From positions 41,106,194 through 41,170,193 of the forward strand of contig NC_091934.1 of the NCBI RefSeq assembly GCF_041260155.1: a stretch of DNA of 64,000 bases, written 5' to 3'. The stretch is from Ptychodera flava (taxonomy: Eukaryota; Hemichordata; Enteropneusta; Ptychoderidae). The translations under genes were made by a program, and so were the position numbers. Below, piece after piece: positions 10,390 to 23,885 of this stretch. The notes under the pieces were generated by a model. It saw only the letters and a list, made by a program, of their open reading frames with translations, made no database searches and was not told where the DNA came from. Within the stretch, counting starts at the first letter, position 1; every line of letters starts with the position of its first letter.

Positions 10390-13300
10390 AAACCGGCAGA
10401 AACTAACTCACTACTGCGCAGACGCAACGGTAACGCATTCAATTGCTGCACTGCACTGGGAAAACCTGGCCTGGGACCTGCCAAAGTGCGAATAGGTCGG
10501 TACGAAATAGGAGAGACATAAGAGAAATTATTATAAATGATTTTATTTTATTTTTTAATTCACCGACTTGAACCAAGTCTAGCAGATGGAGTCAATACAA
10601 TTGTTGACTCTTTCATAAACGATTCTGGCTTCTCCTCTTTGAGGGAAGATGGCCACCATCAAATCCAAAGAAGGCAATTCAAAATATAAGAGCAACCGAT
10701 TTAGATAAAAAATGCTGAAGTGTGGAAACCACGTTGAAAAGAGGAATCACAAAAGTGTTATCTTTACAGATGACCAAGGCAAATCAATGTCAAATTACTA
10801 TGAAAGTGCGACTTTGCACAATGTTTATATATCGGACATTTACTTTCTAGTATAGAAATTTGACGCGGTTCCCACTTATTTCTGTGAATTAGAAACAAAA
10901 TACACAACAATCATAAATCGCTTAATCATGTCATGGTCATGGATATCGATGTTGGTGACAAATTTCACCTTTTTATAATAACCCATCATGTAAAGGCACT
11001 TCAGCAATTTTGGATCTGACGCTTCACTTCTGATATCAGCGCTTGGAAAGTTTTTAATAAGCTGCCTACAAACTGCGAAATGCTTATTCATGTTGTAAAG
11101 AAGGAACATTTTGCTTAGAAAATGGGTTCCAATTTAACCTGAGGCATAGTCCCTCCACGCAGAGCTAGCCTACATAGGGCCTACAGATACAAGCGTCAAA
11201 CGCAAGTGTCTCGCTGGCAGCTGACTGCTGGTTCCACTGGGACTAACCCTCCTACAGTTACGTTTACGGGTACAGACTATTATTCTAGAGCTCAAACTGA
11301 TAGTGCCTATGTCGCTGCCAACAATATACAAAGGTTTGATGTTGACAATAGAAATTAGTCAGGCATTGACGACAGGTTTAATAGCGGTGGGCCGGAGGAC
11401 TTGAAAATGCCTCGGGCGTGATGTTTGTCTGATAATCGTGTCGCTTGGTTCCGAGTTTCAAATTGAACTCAACCAACCATTTTAGTCGATCCTCTGAGCT
11501 TTAGACGTTAAACAAATAATGTTATTGACAATGGCTTATTTCTTCGCCTTTCTTCTGGTTATTTTCAACTTTATTACGAATGGTAGGCCTACTACTTTCT
11601 TCGGTAATAGCTTCTCACTGATATGGTCTCTGTGATGACAAATCAAGTGCTCTCTCCTCCAAAATTACATCACGTGTATCGTAACTCGCAGTTCGGCAGC
11701 GAAAAAAGTTTACGCATTGTTCACAAACTTAGTTGGAAGGCAATGTCGATTGGCTATCCTCTGAGCGAGCAGTAACGCGAGACGTGTACACACCACTCAT
11801 CTGTATTTCCCGGCATCCCAAAAAGAATTGTGACCTCGAGTGACTTATGCTCAAAAACCGACTTCTCTCCTTTCTAAACTGCAGACAAGGGAATTTGATA
11901 TAAATGGTGCTCTCCTATAAATAGTAAATCCGTAGTGAATGATTACAAGGCGGAGGACTGTTGAATATAAAAGGTGTTCATTTTCCGTGTTCAAAGATTT
12001 GTCATGTTTTCCGCAGTTAATTGGCAAATTATCCAAACCCCTTCCAAATAACACTAACCTAGAACCGTAAAGCGAAGTTTTAGGGTCTAGGCTACGATAA
12101 CAATTGCTCAATTTCAACTTAGCTATGAGGTTAAAGTGCTTGTAGAGGCAGCAAGGGTCTGGGGATTTTTGCATCAAACTTTTTGTAAACAAATATTGCA
12201 GTTCATAACAAGCCCGGGAATGATGAAACAACAAAGAGCGAAAGTATAACAACAGATGCGCATGAATGCGTGGTACAGGGCCAGTGACGTCAGTATTTCG
12301 TTGAAACTGCAAGAGCGCTTTTGCCTTGTTTCCTTTGATGTGGTTGCATCACACTCTCGCGAAAATCAAAACATGCGCATACCTGTGTGAAATGTTTATG
12401 CTCATGTTTTTCCTGCGTGTCTTGTGATCCTGGAGTTATTTCATTCAAAAGATCGCGTTAACAGATTGTATACCGTTGGTTTCTTTGATTGGGAACTTTG
12501 CACACAAGTGCCAAAACGTGTTTGTTCTCATATGTCCATATTCACGAAAGACTTTGACATAAAATTGAATGATTGTACATTTTTCTTATGTGACCATTGT
12601 AATTGTGAGAATTATGGCGGGATATGGCCGTGGTTAAGCTCAGGCAAAAGATTTCCGAAATGGTACACCCGGCCTGTGCTATATGGCAGGTGAAAGCTGC
12701 ACGAAAGAAGTGGAATGTTGAACCACGGTACCTCCACCCACGGAGGGACTGTGGTAAACAATAGCAATTGAAGGAATCATTGCTTTACAATCGCTCTGAG
12801 GAGACCACACAACTTTCAGATTAAAGGTGGAAATTCGCCCTGCGGCAACCCACCTAGTAGATTGGCGAGAGAAACTGAACTTCTCAGAATTAAAAAGAGA
12901 ATCTTTTCCGCTCGGTCTGTTATCCGTTTCGTCAATATCTCAGCAGGAAACACAAAAACTTCCATCTTCTTCTTCAAAACTGCCTCAGTTCCAATTACAA
13001 CGACAATCATTGCGACGTTTCAGAGATTAAGTAAATTTTACGGCTAATCTTTTCAAGGCCAGGAGCTAAAGAATCACCAATCAAAGTTGTTTTTTTCAGT
13101 TATTGAACACATCGTCATGATAGTTTGAAATCGGAAATTGATACCGGCAAGAATATCACTATAATGCGTAGTCCATGCCCAGCTGAACCACTCTTTAATA
13201 ACACCTATCTCGGCCAGAAATGTTACTTGAATATGAGGAGCGGATGGAATCTAATTTATTTCATTTTCGTTTTTTTTTTAATTTTAATTTTACACTATTG

Positions 13301-16300
13301 CACATAAACAATTTGTTATTTTTAATCCCAGACGACTTCCCGACGATGAATTAATGGAAAACTTGGGAACCCTTTTCTATCTGCTGCTCAACATAACGCG
13401 CCGATGGAGGGCGCTATGCTTTAGCGGACTAAACTGTTTTCACAGCCTCGGTGCTGAGTACTAAGTATTGTTGCTCAAGATATGTTGTCGCCGACAAAAG
13501 ATCCGTGTCTATCCGTTTTGTCGGTTATTAAATGACACAGTTATACTAAAACTTGTTTTTATTCAGAGAGTAGATAATTCACTCTTTTTATAATGATTCT
13601 GTACTTTTGTACCACAATCGTATTTGGTTTGTGAAACGCCCCGAATATGCTAACTGGTTTTATCTAATTTACAAACACAAAAGGCTTATACCTCGAATAT
13701 TTTTTTATTTCTCTCCTCCCTCTGATAGTTTGAACTTAGTGTAAGAGGAATTCGTTTAATTAAAAGATCGACAATGGTACGACACAGTGTACCATGATAT
13801 TTACGTGGCACTGAAACTATATCAATTTAAAAGTATTTTGAATGGTGCACTTCCCAGCAATGGTACGGTCAATAAATCGTGTATAATCCTCTAAGCGATT
13901 ATCTGAATTTTCGTGACCTTTATTGGATACAACGTCAGTTCCAAGTTTATAACGGGAGACAGGTTTCAGGTAAAAGTAAAAACACGTGTCTTCTTATTCT
14001 TTTCCCATTCTGTTCGTATGCAGGATGAAGACATGTTGTCTCATCCACTCTTCTAGTGTGTTTCAAGATGCTAAACAATAAAAACTGACTTCTCACTGGT
14101 ACCGACAGAGACAAAAGACTATGTCAAGACTTCCTAGTTTTACAAACACAAGCATTGCTGAAAATCACATAAACTTGCACTTGAAACCCTGAAGTCACAT
14201 TTAATGGATAACGCCAACACTATTGCCCTGCGAGGAAGTGTTTGAACTTGCTTCAGATAAGTGAGAGTGAAGACGTGAAAAAAAACCCCAAAAAGATGAT
14301 AGCAATTGTTCATAGAAAGAAAATAATGAAGAAATTTGAGAATGTACCGCCTAGGAAAGAACATTGCCCCTAATACTTGAAGTTCGGGGTGGATCAAACA
14401 TGGAATGATGAAAAAGGTGGCAAGTTGAATTCGGAGAATTTGACAGACGTCTAGCATAAACACTGATAATTGAAAGTGAGCAGCGTGTTATACAGCTTTT
14501 TGTCCGAGTTCAATGCCAAGTATCAGTATGCAATGACGCCTTCCTCCTATAAAAGAACTGTTTTTAATAGAGTGGTTCATTCGTACTGGGAAAGCTTTTT
14601 TTGCAATCACGCTGCAAGGCCGTGAATCTCGTTTGTTCTCGTATTCAACGAAGACCGATTCAATGTCAAAAAGGCGCCGCTGAAAGTGAACAGTACTCCA
14701 TCCAAGCATGCACATTCAGTGAATGTGTCAGTCTATAGCCTTACTGTTCCAAGGCCACGTACAAAGCATAGTCATAAATAAAGTCTCTCACCCATGTCCC
14801 CAAACACAGGTGGCCCTTAGAATATAACGTCCCCGGCGTAAAACTTTTTTGTTGTGGTTGAAAATATACGCGGTTCACTTAGAGGCCGACACGCATGGAA
14901 GCCATACTTTTGGCAATGTATCGCGGTTTTTGTCGGACGCTATTACATTTTCCTGTCTCTTGAAAAATCTTGGGGTAAAATGACCAATACTGACCATACA
15001 CACAAACCGTAACGCAGTTGGTTTTCGTGATATTATAATGGGTGAATTGTTTCAATCGAGGGATCGTGGATGAACGGAAAATGATGGGAAAAGCTTTTCA
15101 TTAGTTTTTATTTCGGTGATAGACTTTATCTGTTCTGGGTCCATATTCTGTGAGTCAACATATTAAACCACGGCATTTCCATCGATAAGAACGATGTTTC
15201 GCTTCGGGGCTTGTATACGGAGATGTTCGTACACCGAACTAACTGAACAACGTTTTGCATGTTATATTTCATCGACGGCCCTGGTTCTCATCTGCTGAGA
15301 AGTTCAATATCTTCGAAGCCTTACCATTCAAGGAACAGATAGAAACGCGATGAAGTTTCTTTTGGTTCTGACTTGACAAGCCAGTAGCTGTAACCTCGGA
15401 ATCCTTTTCACCATTTTAATTTGCAATTTCAAGTAGAGTTTCTTGTTCTTCTCTCCAAACCCTATTGATATGCAAAGTATTTATTTTATTTATTTATTTT
15501 TTATTTTTTATTTACACTAGTAAGTATACAGCCTGTCAACTCAAAAAAGTAGACTGCATTGTTATTGTTGAGAGATAAATTTCGGTCCGGACTAGAATTC
15601 AAATGTAAACAGTAACAGTGTATTCTACACATTAGCGTGAATATAAGAGTTAAACAGATGGAGTCCAACATTGTTAGAGAGTAGAACAAAAACCTGCAAT
15701 TGACATACAAAGGAAAATTGTGTGAAAAACTCGTGAAACGTTATAGATACTGGCCCTTTAAGCACCACAAATTCTCTAAATTTTCGTCCTTGTGAATTAA
15801 ATTAACTATTTCAAAACGTTTTCTTGAGCTTTTTAACTGAAACTGTATACAAGTTTTTCCCCTTGGGTCCACTGAAACCACAAACAGTGACATGTATCAG
15901 TGCAATAGGGCGAAGGGGAAAGACCAACACGTTTAACTATACAAAATAGCCAATTTTTTTTCTTTCATAAAATCTAAAATTTGACAACTACAATGCAGTA
16001 CATATGAAGACACCTATGATAGGAATTTTCACTTTTATATTCGTCATTGCCCATTTCGTCCAAATCGATATCGAACTGCTTGGGGTCAGTGATCCGCTTT
16101 TCCACGATCTAATACGGCCGCACCTTTATACTGTGACACTGTCAGCAAGTTCATTGCCGAAAAGAAGCCCTTGGCCCCTGTTGGTTTATCATGCATACTT
16201 TTGCCAACCAAACTCTTCCACCAGAATAACTCGTCCCCATGGGAACAGAACGAGGACGATGTCAATTCAATCTAGCATAAACTGACTATAAAACTCTGAA

Positions 16301-16540
16301 AGCCATGTCTTTTCATTGATGTCCGAGAACAAATGAGATACACCATAGACCCGGTACTCCGCCTTATAATATAGAGAATCGTGACCCTTTGGTGTGCTTT
16401 GTGAGGTCATGACCGCTTATCCGATTATATACCAATAAGATTAGCTACTATGTGCCACCATAACACACTCTATGACAAACCAATAAAACCATTTAGGATA
16501 TTACTACCAGCAAAACAGAAGTAAAAAACACCAAAACATT
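10390..16540. other. No supported gene; possible intron
   Basis: Several open frames of 60-153 codons occur on both strands, but none shows a domain, signal peptide or flanking splice sites that I can support. If the gene starting at 19.3 kb on the minus strand continues into this window, its later exons would lie here; I could not find a PH or SH3 exon by eye. Confidence 0.4.
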
Positions 16541-16543
16541 AAA

Positions 16544-16588
<45 letters not shown>
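16541..16588. repeat. (CT)n microsatellite
   Basis: About 48 bp of CT dinucleotides. An imperfect GA-rich stretch (GAGAGAGAGAAAG and similar) follows at about 16677-16718. Confidence 0.95.
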
Positions 16589-16593
<5 letters not shown>

Positions 16594-18681
16594 GAGTTGT
16601 CTACACAACATGTATGTATCTTCTTCTGCAAATGTTTTTGTGTATGTATGTTCACAAAAGCTGTGCCTGACATTCAAAGAGAGAGAGAAAGAAGACAGAG
16701 AGGGACAGACAGAGAGAGGTCGCTGGAGGGCACCCATCGCTCCTCTCACTAAATCCACAAAGGGGTACTTTAGCAACTTTGATATCGTAGATCACTTTCT
16801 TCACAAAAGGTAGGCGTGTACTGCTGACCAGAGGGACCTTGCGCAACTATTTTGAGAACAACAAACAAGCGTTTTTCTTTTGACGTATTCTTACATAAAC
16901 AATTCAAATTGTCTCGTTTTCGATGCATAGAACAAAACCCGTTGGTATTTGTTGCGTCGTTTTATTGCTGGAATCAACGGTATTTCTGATCGTTGAAAAA
17001 AGTCGTGGACTTGTTTAGTATGGTGCAGAACATGCGTTTTATTTATTTATTTTTGGTAGACTATTGTAAACAAAGCACGTGCACTGAGCAAGACTCAGCA
17101 AAGTTCCAACACAGTAATTTATATTACTGTAACAGAACAATGCGTTTTTGTGGGATGAGCCGTTATTATTGACTATCTTGAAAAAAGTGATTCGGCAACT
17201 GAAATATGAACCACACGGTTCATCGTTATATCGACATTCAGATATTCTGAGACTAAGAACTGTGTGCAACGTATTCATACATCATTAGTCCAGTTTCGTA
17301 TACCGGAGGAAAAGCATGCCAGTTACGTCACTTCAAACCGCTGATTGTAGCCCTGAGATATAGAACTCACCACATTACATTTAACTATCTCTGGCGCCAC
17401 AATGAATAGTGACAAAGGCACAGCATAGGCAAAAAAACACCATACAGTCGGCGACAAAGAAACCACATTTTTTCATCAAGATACGTGTTCCGTACAGTCT
17501 TCATCATAGCGCATCAAAAAGGTCTCCACCAAATCCTAATTGATGTTGCATTGAGTCTCCATACAAATGTGTTTGTTAAAGTATACACAAGCAGATAAAG
17601 CACAGTATAAGAGAATACCCACGGACTATATGTCCACCTTTGTCTGTCGCTCAATCGGTGACTTTCAGAGCGTGGAATTTCATTCAATCATTGTGGAAAA
17701 TCGCATATCCAGAGTAAACACATGTCATTGTGCGCCTGTTTTGACGATGTTGTCGGGTGCCTTTACGCACAATTTCGCATTTCAGACGTTAAACTGATCA
17801 TGGCATTCGATATTCAGCAGTGTGATGGTGAATTTATCGAAGGAAGGTACTCGAGATCTGAACTAACTTTTACGCATTGAACAAGTACTAGTGCAGTTCA
17901 CATCTTAAACATCGAGTGTATGCTTAAGAATAGTTTCTTTCAAGAAATATACTCCGCGTTAGTGAATTAAATCGGTTTTGGGTCAGCCATTAAAAATCGC
18001 TGTGCGTGAATTAAACTTTCAAGAGCCGTTTGTGTGTTTGAATTAACCTAGTGGAACCAGTTGGTATAAAGAAGGCCAAGTGACCGTAAGGTCCGTAAGG
18101 ATTAGTAAAATATCCACGTAAAGGTTGTCAATTTTACCTCTGACATTATGCGACCTACTTACAAAGTCACGCGGATTAAAACTAATAATGTACGTCATAA
18201 TTGTAACCAACGGTTGATTAGAAACCAGAAAATGTCCCTTTCACCGAACAATTACATTTCCCCTCCTCACCCCTCGGGTCATTTGACAAACTACTTGTCC
18301 TATTTCTGTGTTGACAATTGATTGTTGTGGATTGTCCTGTTTGAATTACAGCCCACAATCTTACTTTTAAATCTGCTCACTTCAAAGGAGAAAAACAAAA
18401 ACACGTAATAGATGAGACAGTACTCAGTGTGCCACCATGTAGCATTGCTCAGGGTCCACACACGGTTACATCACTTGGAATGCGGTTCATTTTTGTCACG
18501 AGAACGATCAGCCGCCGGTGATTTATAAAATGATCTTCATTTATAGGTTGTTTTCAGCTGCATGACTAAAAGGTCACAGCTCCAAAACAAACCTTGTGGT
18601 GATAAAGTGTATAGTGACTTTAGCAAATATTCGTTTCTAAAAGTTAAGCAGAAAAGCAGGAAAAAGCCGATAAACACTCAC

Positions 18682-19329
18682 CAAGTCTCCTCGATCTTTT
18701 CCCGGGAAGATGCCCGTAGACAAATGGGTTCCATCCGAAATTGGCTCCCTGTATTTATACCGAGTGATCCATTCCTCCATGTTATTATTCTCTGTCAAAA
18801 TTCCATCATCAAGGTGTGGAATGCCCATACCCGTTCCATCTTCCACACTTCCAGGGTTTTCTTGGATTTCTTCCCCGGCGATCTTCAAGGAATCTCGGTG
18901 TTTTAATGAATTCATGGCGTCCACGACTTGTTGGCGACATTCCTCCGTGTTCGGCGAGAGTTTCTCGTCGGGGAGAACGACGGAGAGGAAGAAGTCGGCC
19001 TTGGCGAGGAAGTTTTCGAAATCTGAAATGGGAACGAAAGAACGGATCATTTCTTCAACATATCTACTGACGATGCGAAGCTGTACTGTCTAACGTAGTG
19101 GCTACATACATTGATTTGTTATTGAATTTTTATGTACCGGTATATTCATATTAATGTAAAGACAAACAGATTTAAAAAATGTTAAATATGCATACATTTA
19201 CATCCAGAATACGAAATTCATTTGATTGAAACAAAAGAATATGATGTATGCATGAAATAATGAGTTGTATGGTGAAATGGTGTTGTGTTTAAAATACTCA
19301 CCGTGTTTCGCGGCTCTTACTAAAGACAT
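18682..19329 (-). CDS. First two coding exons of an intracellular protein, weakly SKAP-like
   Basis: Exon 1 (19329-19302) encodes MSLVRAAKH and ends in a consensus donor, CACG then GTGAGT. Exon 2 (19022-18682) begins after a good acceptor (CCCATTTCAG) and ends TTG then GTGAGT. The 28 and 341 coding bases add to exactly 123 codons, with the split Asp codon restored across the intron, so phase and both donors agree. The product has no signal peptide. It starts with a predicted helix (FENFLAKADFFLSVVLPDEK) followed by an acidic linker containing WITRYKY. The helical N-terminus recalls the dimerisation segment of SKAP adaptor proteins, which would be followed by PH and SH3 domains, but the similarity is weak and those domains were not seen. 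Later exons are missing from this reading and may lie at lower coordinates or outside the window. No TATA box is visible upstream. Confidence 0.65.
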
Positions 19330-19332
19330 TGC

Positions 19333-21200
19333 GAAGCGCTGTATCTTGACATGCCTTGGAACTTCTGTTGTACGTGTAATACCGATCAACAATGGCCCGT
19401 TTAGCTACACACCGCGTTCAGTACACTGACAGATACTCGCATACCGAAGGATTTGTGATAGCCGACAATTCCTATGGACTTCCGTAGGGTTTGGTCGTCC
19501 CGTTATTCTCTAAGCTCCGTCGGAATGGCGACCGTACCGTGTAGGCGGCGCGTTTTGTGGGAAGGAGATTAAATTGGCGAAGAGGTCGTTACGGTAGTAG
19601 CGGTATATCAGTAGGGGTCGGGACCCTCACTGGAAACACACCCAGCGCCTGTCAATGCGACCATTTGAATGTTAACGGCACACAATACCTGTACAGGTTG
19701 ATTTTTTATTGTCTGTTTACCCCGAGGCTGAACGAGTTCTGCCAACTCATTTATCATGTTACGTACAAAATACACCGAAAGGCACTTCTTTAAGCAAGCT
19801 GTGCTGAATACAATAGTCCTTCTTGGCGGCAAATAATGCCATGTTCTAAAACTCTGTAAGATTACATGAAGCGTGTCTTTTCAGATGAATGTAATTGTGA
19901 TGTAACATTCATAAATTCTCTTGCTGTAGAGAAGAGAAGCTTGTACAGTACTTAGAGTACAATGCATAGCGGTATCTTCGGAGTATCTTTAATTTCTTGC
20001 TTTAAGTGCCAAAGGAGGTCGCAAAAATGACCATCGTCCTTTGGTACAGACGTTTCAAGTTGATATTTTCAGAAGTTGATTATTAATTGACCCTGAATAC
20101 ACACCGAATCTGATTTGAAATTAACACGGTAATTACTTCTAATTAAGGTACAGAATGAAGAAACTCCTCTTTCAATCCTTTTGAGACATTACCTTTCAAC
20201 AAGTAAATCCTCTTTTGTTCACAGCTTTAGCCTAATATGAAGATAGTGAGGCCCTACACTATTGAGAAAACTAATAATTGGAGCAGAATGATACAGGGGA
20301 TATCAAGTGAAGCAAGTTCTTTATTCGAAATTTGGATCGATTGAAGATTTGTAAAAGCGACTTAGTTTTAATCAAAACGAGGACCTGTAGACCCCTTTAC
20401 CACGTTTCTATGGAACCGTATAGCCAAAGGTCACACGAACTATTTCCACAGAGGGGGATGGGAGGCGGGGAGGGGGGGGGGGATCAACCGGCTGGATCAC
20501 GAAATATCCTTGAATATCGAGAGTTTAACCTTTCACACACTTAAATGTCCTTGACCTTCAGAAACATCAGTATGGAATGGAAACAGTTCATTGTTTAGAA
20601 TTTATGACTTGATAGTTTCGGAAATGCTCGTATTCTTTTCGTCTGTGTTTACATATATATGTGATGAAATGAATTATCCCCCACAGGGCAATATAAAAGT
20701 TTCTAGACTGACCATTATGACGTCATGAATAGTTGTGGTTGCCGCACAATTGTTTTAAACTTCCTTAAACCATTAAATTCTAATTCGAAGTGGAAGTTTA
20801 AGACGGCAACAATGACGTACCGAACCCAGGAAAGACAACTTCCGCCAAGAACCGTCTTTTGTGCAGAATTGACAGAAAACTGAGCGGCGTCGAACTAATA
20901 GATAATCCGGCATACGTGTTGGAATGTAGCTATTAAGGTAGGGGACTGTCAGTGGACAGTTTAGTATTAGCGTAGTCACCCACTTTACGTGCCCTGAATT
21001 CCAGATAGGAAAGAAATGATATAATGCATGCGTCGTATATCCTTTCTATTAAAAAAAGCTGGTAAACAAACAAAAACCACATTATCCATTCAGTCTCACA
21101 ATTATAGAAATGTTAATATCAACTTCCAATAAAGAATGAGAAAATTATGCTCTAATATTTTCTATTGTGGTTAGTTCGTTGAACTTATGTCGACGCTTGG
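19333..21200. other. Upstream region of the 19.3 kb gene; no other gene
   Basis: Holds the presumed 5' UTR and promoter of the minus-strand gene starting at 19329, without a recognisable TATA box. A G-run lies at about 20465-20482. No supported coding frame was seen. Confidence 0.4.
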
Positions 21201-21229
21201 TCGGAATTGAGTCAAAAAGTTGTCTCACT

Positions 21230-21415
21230 ATTGAGACCGGAGCACCGTCGCGAACCGCACAATATTAGACACGGGTGTGAAGGGAAGAACGGCAGCGCGC
21301 TACCAAGCGCCACACTCATTTTGTGCCTTTTAAGAACGAATGGTATGTCTAGAATGGTCTAATGAGGGTGCTCGTATACGCGAACGCAAACATATGCAGA
21401 TATAGTCTTCTCTAT
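21230..21415 (+). repeat. Direct duplication, first copy
   Basis: Matches 23695-23885 in the same orientation. Shared landmarks are TTAGACACGGGTGT, ACCAAGCGCCACACTCATTT and GAGGGTGCTC followed by ACGCGAACGCAAACAT. The copies differ at many positions. Two MITEs lie between them. Confidence 0.8.
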
Positions 21416-21552
21416 ACTCTCTTTCTAATAAATGAATTCTAATAAATGAATTACGTTCCACTCCATTCATTCATTAATGATGATCAGCCGGGGAGGGGGG
21501 GGGGGCAGCTTTATTACAGACAAGAAAAGGAAAGTATACAGTACACATTATA

Positions 21553-21799
21553 CACAGGCGCTCCTTAGCTGGGTAGTCTGCTAAGTAGATCGATTTTCGG
21601 CTCGATTTATCGATCCCGTAGTCGATATGCCCGCCACTGCGCACGGCCAGTTGACAAATGGGGTGGTGTTTTTTGAGTGATTGTGTTGCACACCTTGTGA
21701 GTATTTAGATTGCAGTGGCTGGCATATCGACTACTTGATCGATAAATCGAGCCGAAAATCGATCTACTTAGCAGACTACCCAGCTAAGGAGCGCCTGTG
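21553..21799. mobile_element. hAT-like MITE, 247 bp
   Basis: Termini begin CACAGGCGCTCCTTAGCTGG and are inverted at the right end, with similarity extending about 85 bp inward and including repeated ATCGATTTTCGGCTCGAT-type sequence. The flanking 8-mers ACATTATA (left) and ACATTACA (right) match at 7 of 8 positions, as expected of a hAT 8-bp target-site duplication. No coding capacity. Confidence 0.8.
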
Positions 21800-22095
21800 A
21801 CATTACACCAGGGTGCGGAAGCAAATGGCGGGAGCAAATGAAATGAAATACCCGCGTCACTTGTGCATGCCGTTCAGGAAAAACCAGAGGTAAAAAACCT
21901 AAGATAAGGGACTGGTCAGTTTCTTCGGCCGGGGGCCGGGGGGGGGGGGGCGGTGGATTATTTTTTGCCGACGCGTCAAAAAGTGGCTGACCCCCCTATT
22001 CCAAATTTTGAAAACAGGGTGACCCCCCCATTCCAAATTTCTAAAACAGGGTGACCCCCCCCCCCGGCGCGACAAAGGTAAAACAAAAGATGGAC

Positions 22096-22100
<5 letters not shown>

Positions 22101-22159
<59 letters not shown>

Positions 22160-22212
22160 ATATATTATATATATATATATATAGATAGATAGATAGATAG
22201 ATATATATATAT
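22101..22212. repeat. (TA)n and (GATA)n microsatellite
   Basis: TA tract with TTA interruptions and four or five GATA units, inside the MITE at 21908-23374. Confidence 0.9.
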
Positions 22213-22917
22213 TATATTTTACATTTTACATATATTTATATTTTAAATAGTCATTCTATGTTTTAGTGAAATTGTTGACATGTCAGTTGTAAGATAGGAA
22301 TTTCAAAGTGTCAATCTCAAAGTTTATATACAGTACATTTTGAATGAGCTGTATTTTGAATGAGCTGTGAATGTATTTCACACTTTCTCTGCTTAACCAG
22401 ATGTCCTGAACTGTTGTACAGAAATGGATGTCAATCATTAATATCAAAGAGGAAAAAGCAGTAAATCAAAACTTTGATGGGTGTTAAGACTTGCCAACCA
22501 TCCAATTAAATCTACTGAGGAGCCATAGAGAGCTTTTTTAGCCAAATCTGATGTGTACAGTGTCTGAGAGGACCTTTTCTTGTGTAACATTGAAACCATA
22601 AAAGCACAGCTAATAATGACAAAACTGCCTTTTTAACTGTTATTTTGTTCATAAAAAGCATCTTTCTACAGAAACCTATGAAACAAAGGAAAATAATGGC
22701 ATCAATGAGAAGGAAAGATATCTTGTCATTTTTCTATCTCTAAAATAAGTCACTGTATCAAATATATATTGTGAAATATTTGTGCATGTTGCTTTCTCAT
22801 ACTGAATTCTCACAGAGAGAACAGAAAAGTATCAGGAATTTGTCATCCTTTTCATATGAAATGCAGATTTCATAATGGTACACTTTCACTTAGCAAACAT
22901 CAAGATATCTCTGAAAG

Positions 22918-23172
22918 TATGGCGCCCGAAGGGCGCGCCAAAAAATATGAAACATCCTGATATCTCTGATATATATGCCTTGTATATTAAAGTCATGCAC
23001 CTGAAGGGCATGCTGAAAGATGTATGATATATTAAAGTAATGAGCTTGAAGAGCACGCTGAAAATATTGAACATACAGATATCTCTGATGTATATGCTTG
23101 ATATGTTAAAGTTGGGCGGGCTGAAAAATATGACTGATTATTAAAGTTACGCGCCCGAAGGGCGCGCCGAAA
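22918..23172. repeat. Short palindrome repeated about every 60-80 bp
   Basis: Units of the form GCGCCCGAAGGGCGCGCC, followed by AAAAATATGA and a TATCTCTGATATATATGC segment, recur at about 22920, 23000, 23045 and 23150 with decay in the middle copies. They form part of the MITE at 21908-23374. Confidence 0.75.
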
Positions 23173-23694
23173 AATACTACTGAATGATGAATTTTGTGGC
23201 TGACACTAGCATTTTAGGCAATGATGAGCCTGTGTCAAAATTCAAAAACACACTGACCCCCCCTATTGGGCATTTCAAAAACATGGTGACCCCCCCTATC
23301 ACCAAAGTCAAAAACAGGGTGACCCCCCCCTGAATCCAACGGCCCCCCCCAGGCTGAAGAAACTGACCAGTCCCTAAGGGAAATTCTCTGGAAACCTGCG
23401 TCCGAAAACAATGCATAACACAGGACCACGGGGTGGTGTCGGACTCAACCACTTTTGTTCATTCCCTCAATACGTAAAACAAAAGAGCGTCTTTGTTTTT
23501 TGATGATAACTCGGACGAACCAGTCTGTTGGCTGCTAAAGTGTCTGGCTAGACTGATTATCTACTTCTAACTTCCCACTTACAGCTCCGTAGCCCCGGCC
23601 ACGCATTATAGATCAATGCCATGTGTCAAATTCACGTATAAACGCGAAGCACGGTCACTTCACAAAATGTGGAGGGACCGTGCGCGAAGACATC

Positions 23695-23885
23695 AATTTC
23701 TCTCTATACTATCGAACCGCAAGAAATTATAAATTAGACACGGGTGTTACGGGAAGAGCAGAGCGCGCCACCAAGCGCCACACTCATTTCATGCCTTTTA
23801 AAAACGAATGATATGTTTAGAATGGTCTTATGAGGGTGCTCCTAGTATATACGCGAACGCAAACATTTGCAGACATAATACAGAA
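23695..23885 (+). repeat. Direct duplication, second copy
   Basis: Second copy of the segment at 21230-21415, same orientation, about 2.3 kb downstream. Confidence 0.8.

Larger units (their letters stand above)
21908..23374. mobile_element. Harbinger-like MITE with C-tract subterminal repeats
   Basis: Terminal inverted repeats start GGGACTGGTCAGTTTCTTC and are flanked by TAA on both sides, the 3-bp duplication typical of PIF/Harbinger. Next to each end are direct repeats of the type AAAACAGGGTGACCCCCC, oriented the same way at both ends rather than mirrored. The interior has a TA/GATA microsatellite (about 22101-22212). Near the right end are several copies of a short palindrome of the CGCCCGAAGGGCGCG type. 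No transposase is encoded. Confidence 0.8.

Noticed and set aside
11851-12312. 153-codon minus-strand frame
   Set aside because: No domain, no splice sites, no coding-like composition; consistent with a chance open frame in 64 kb.
16504-16846. Frames over the CT and GA tracts
   Set aside because: Composed largely of simple repeat and lacking any gene signal.
22918-23172. CRISPR-like array from the repeated short palindrome
   Set aside because: Units are irregularly spaced and degenerate, the intervals are themselves similar to each other, and the array lies inside a MITE in animal DNA.
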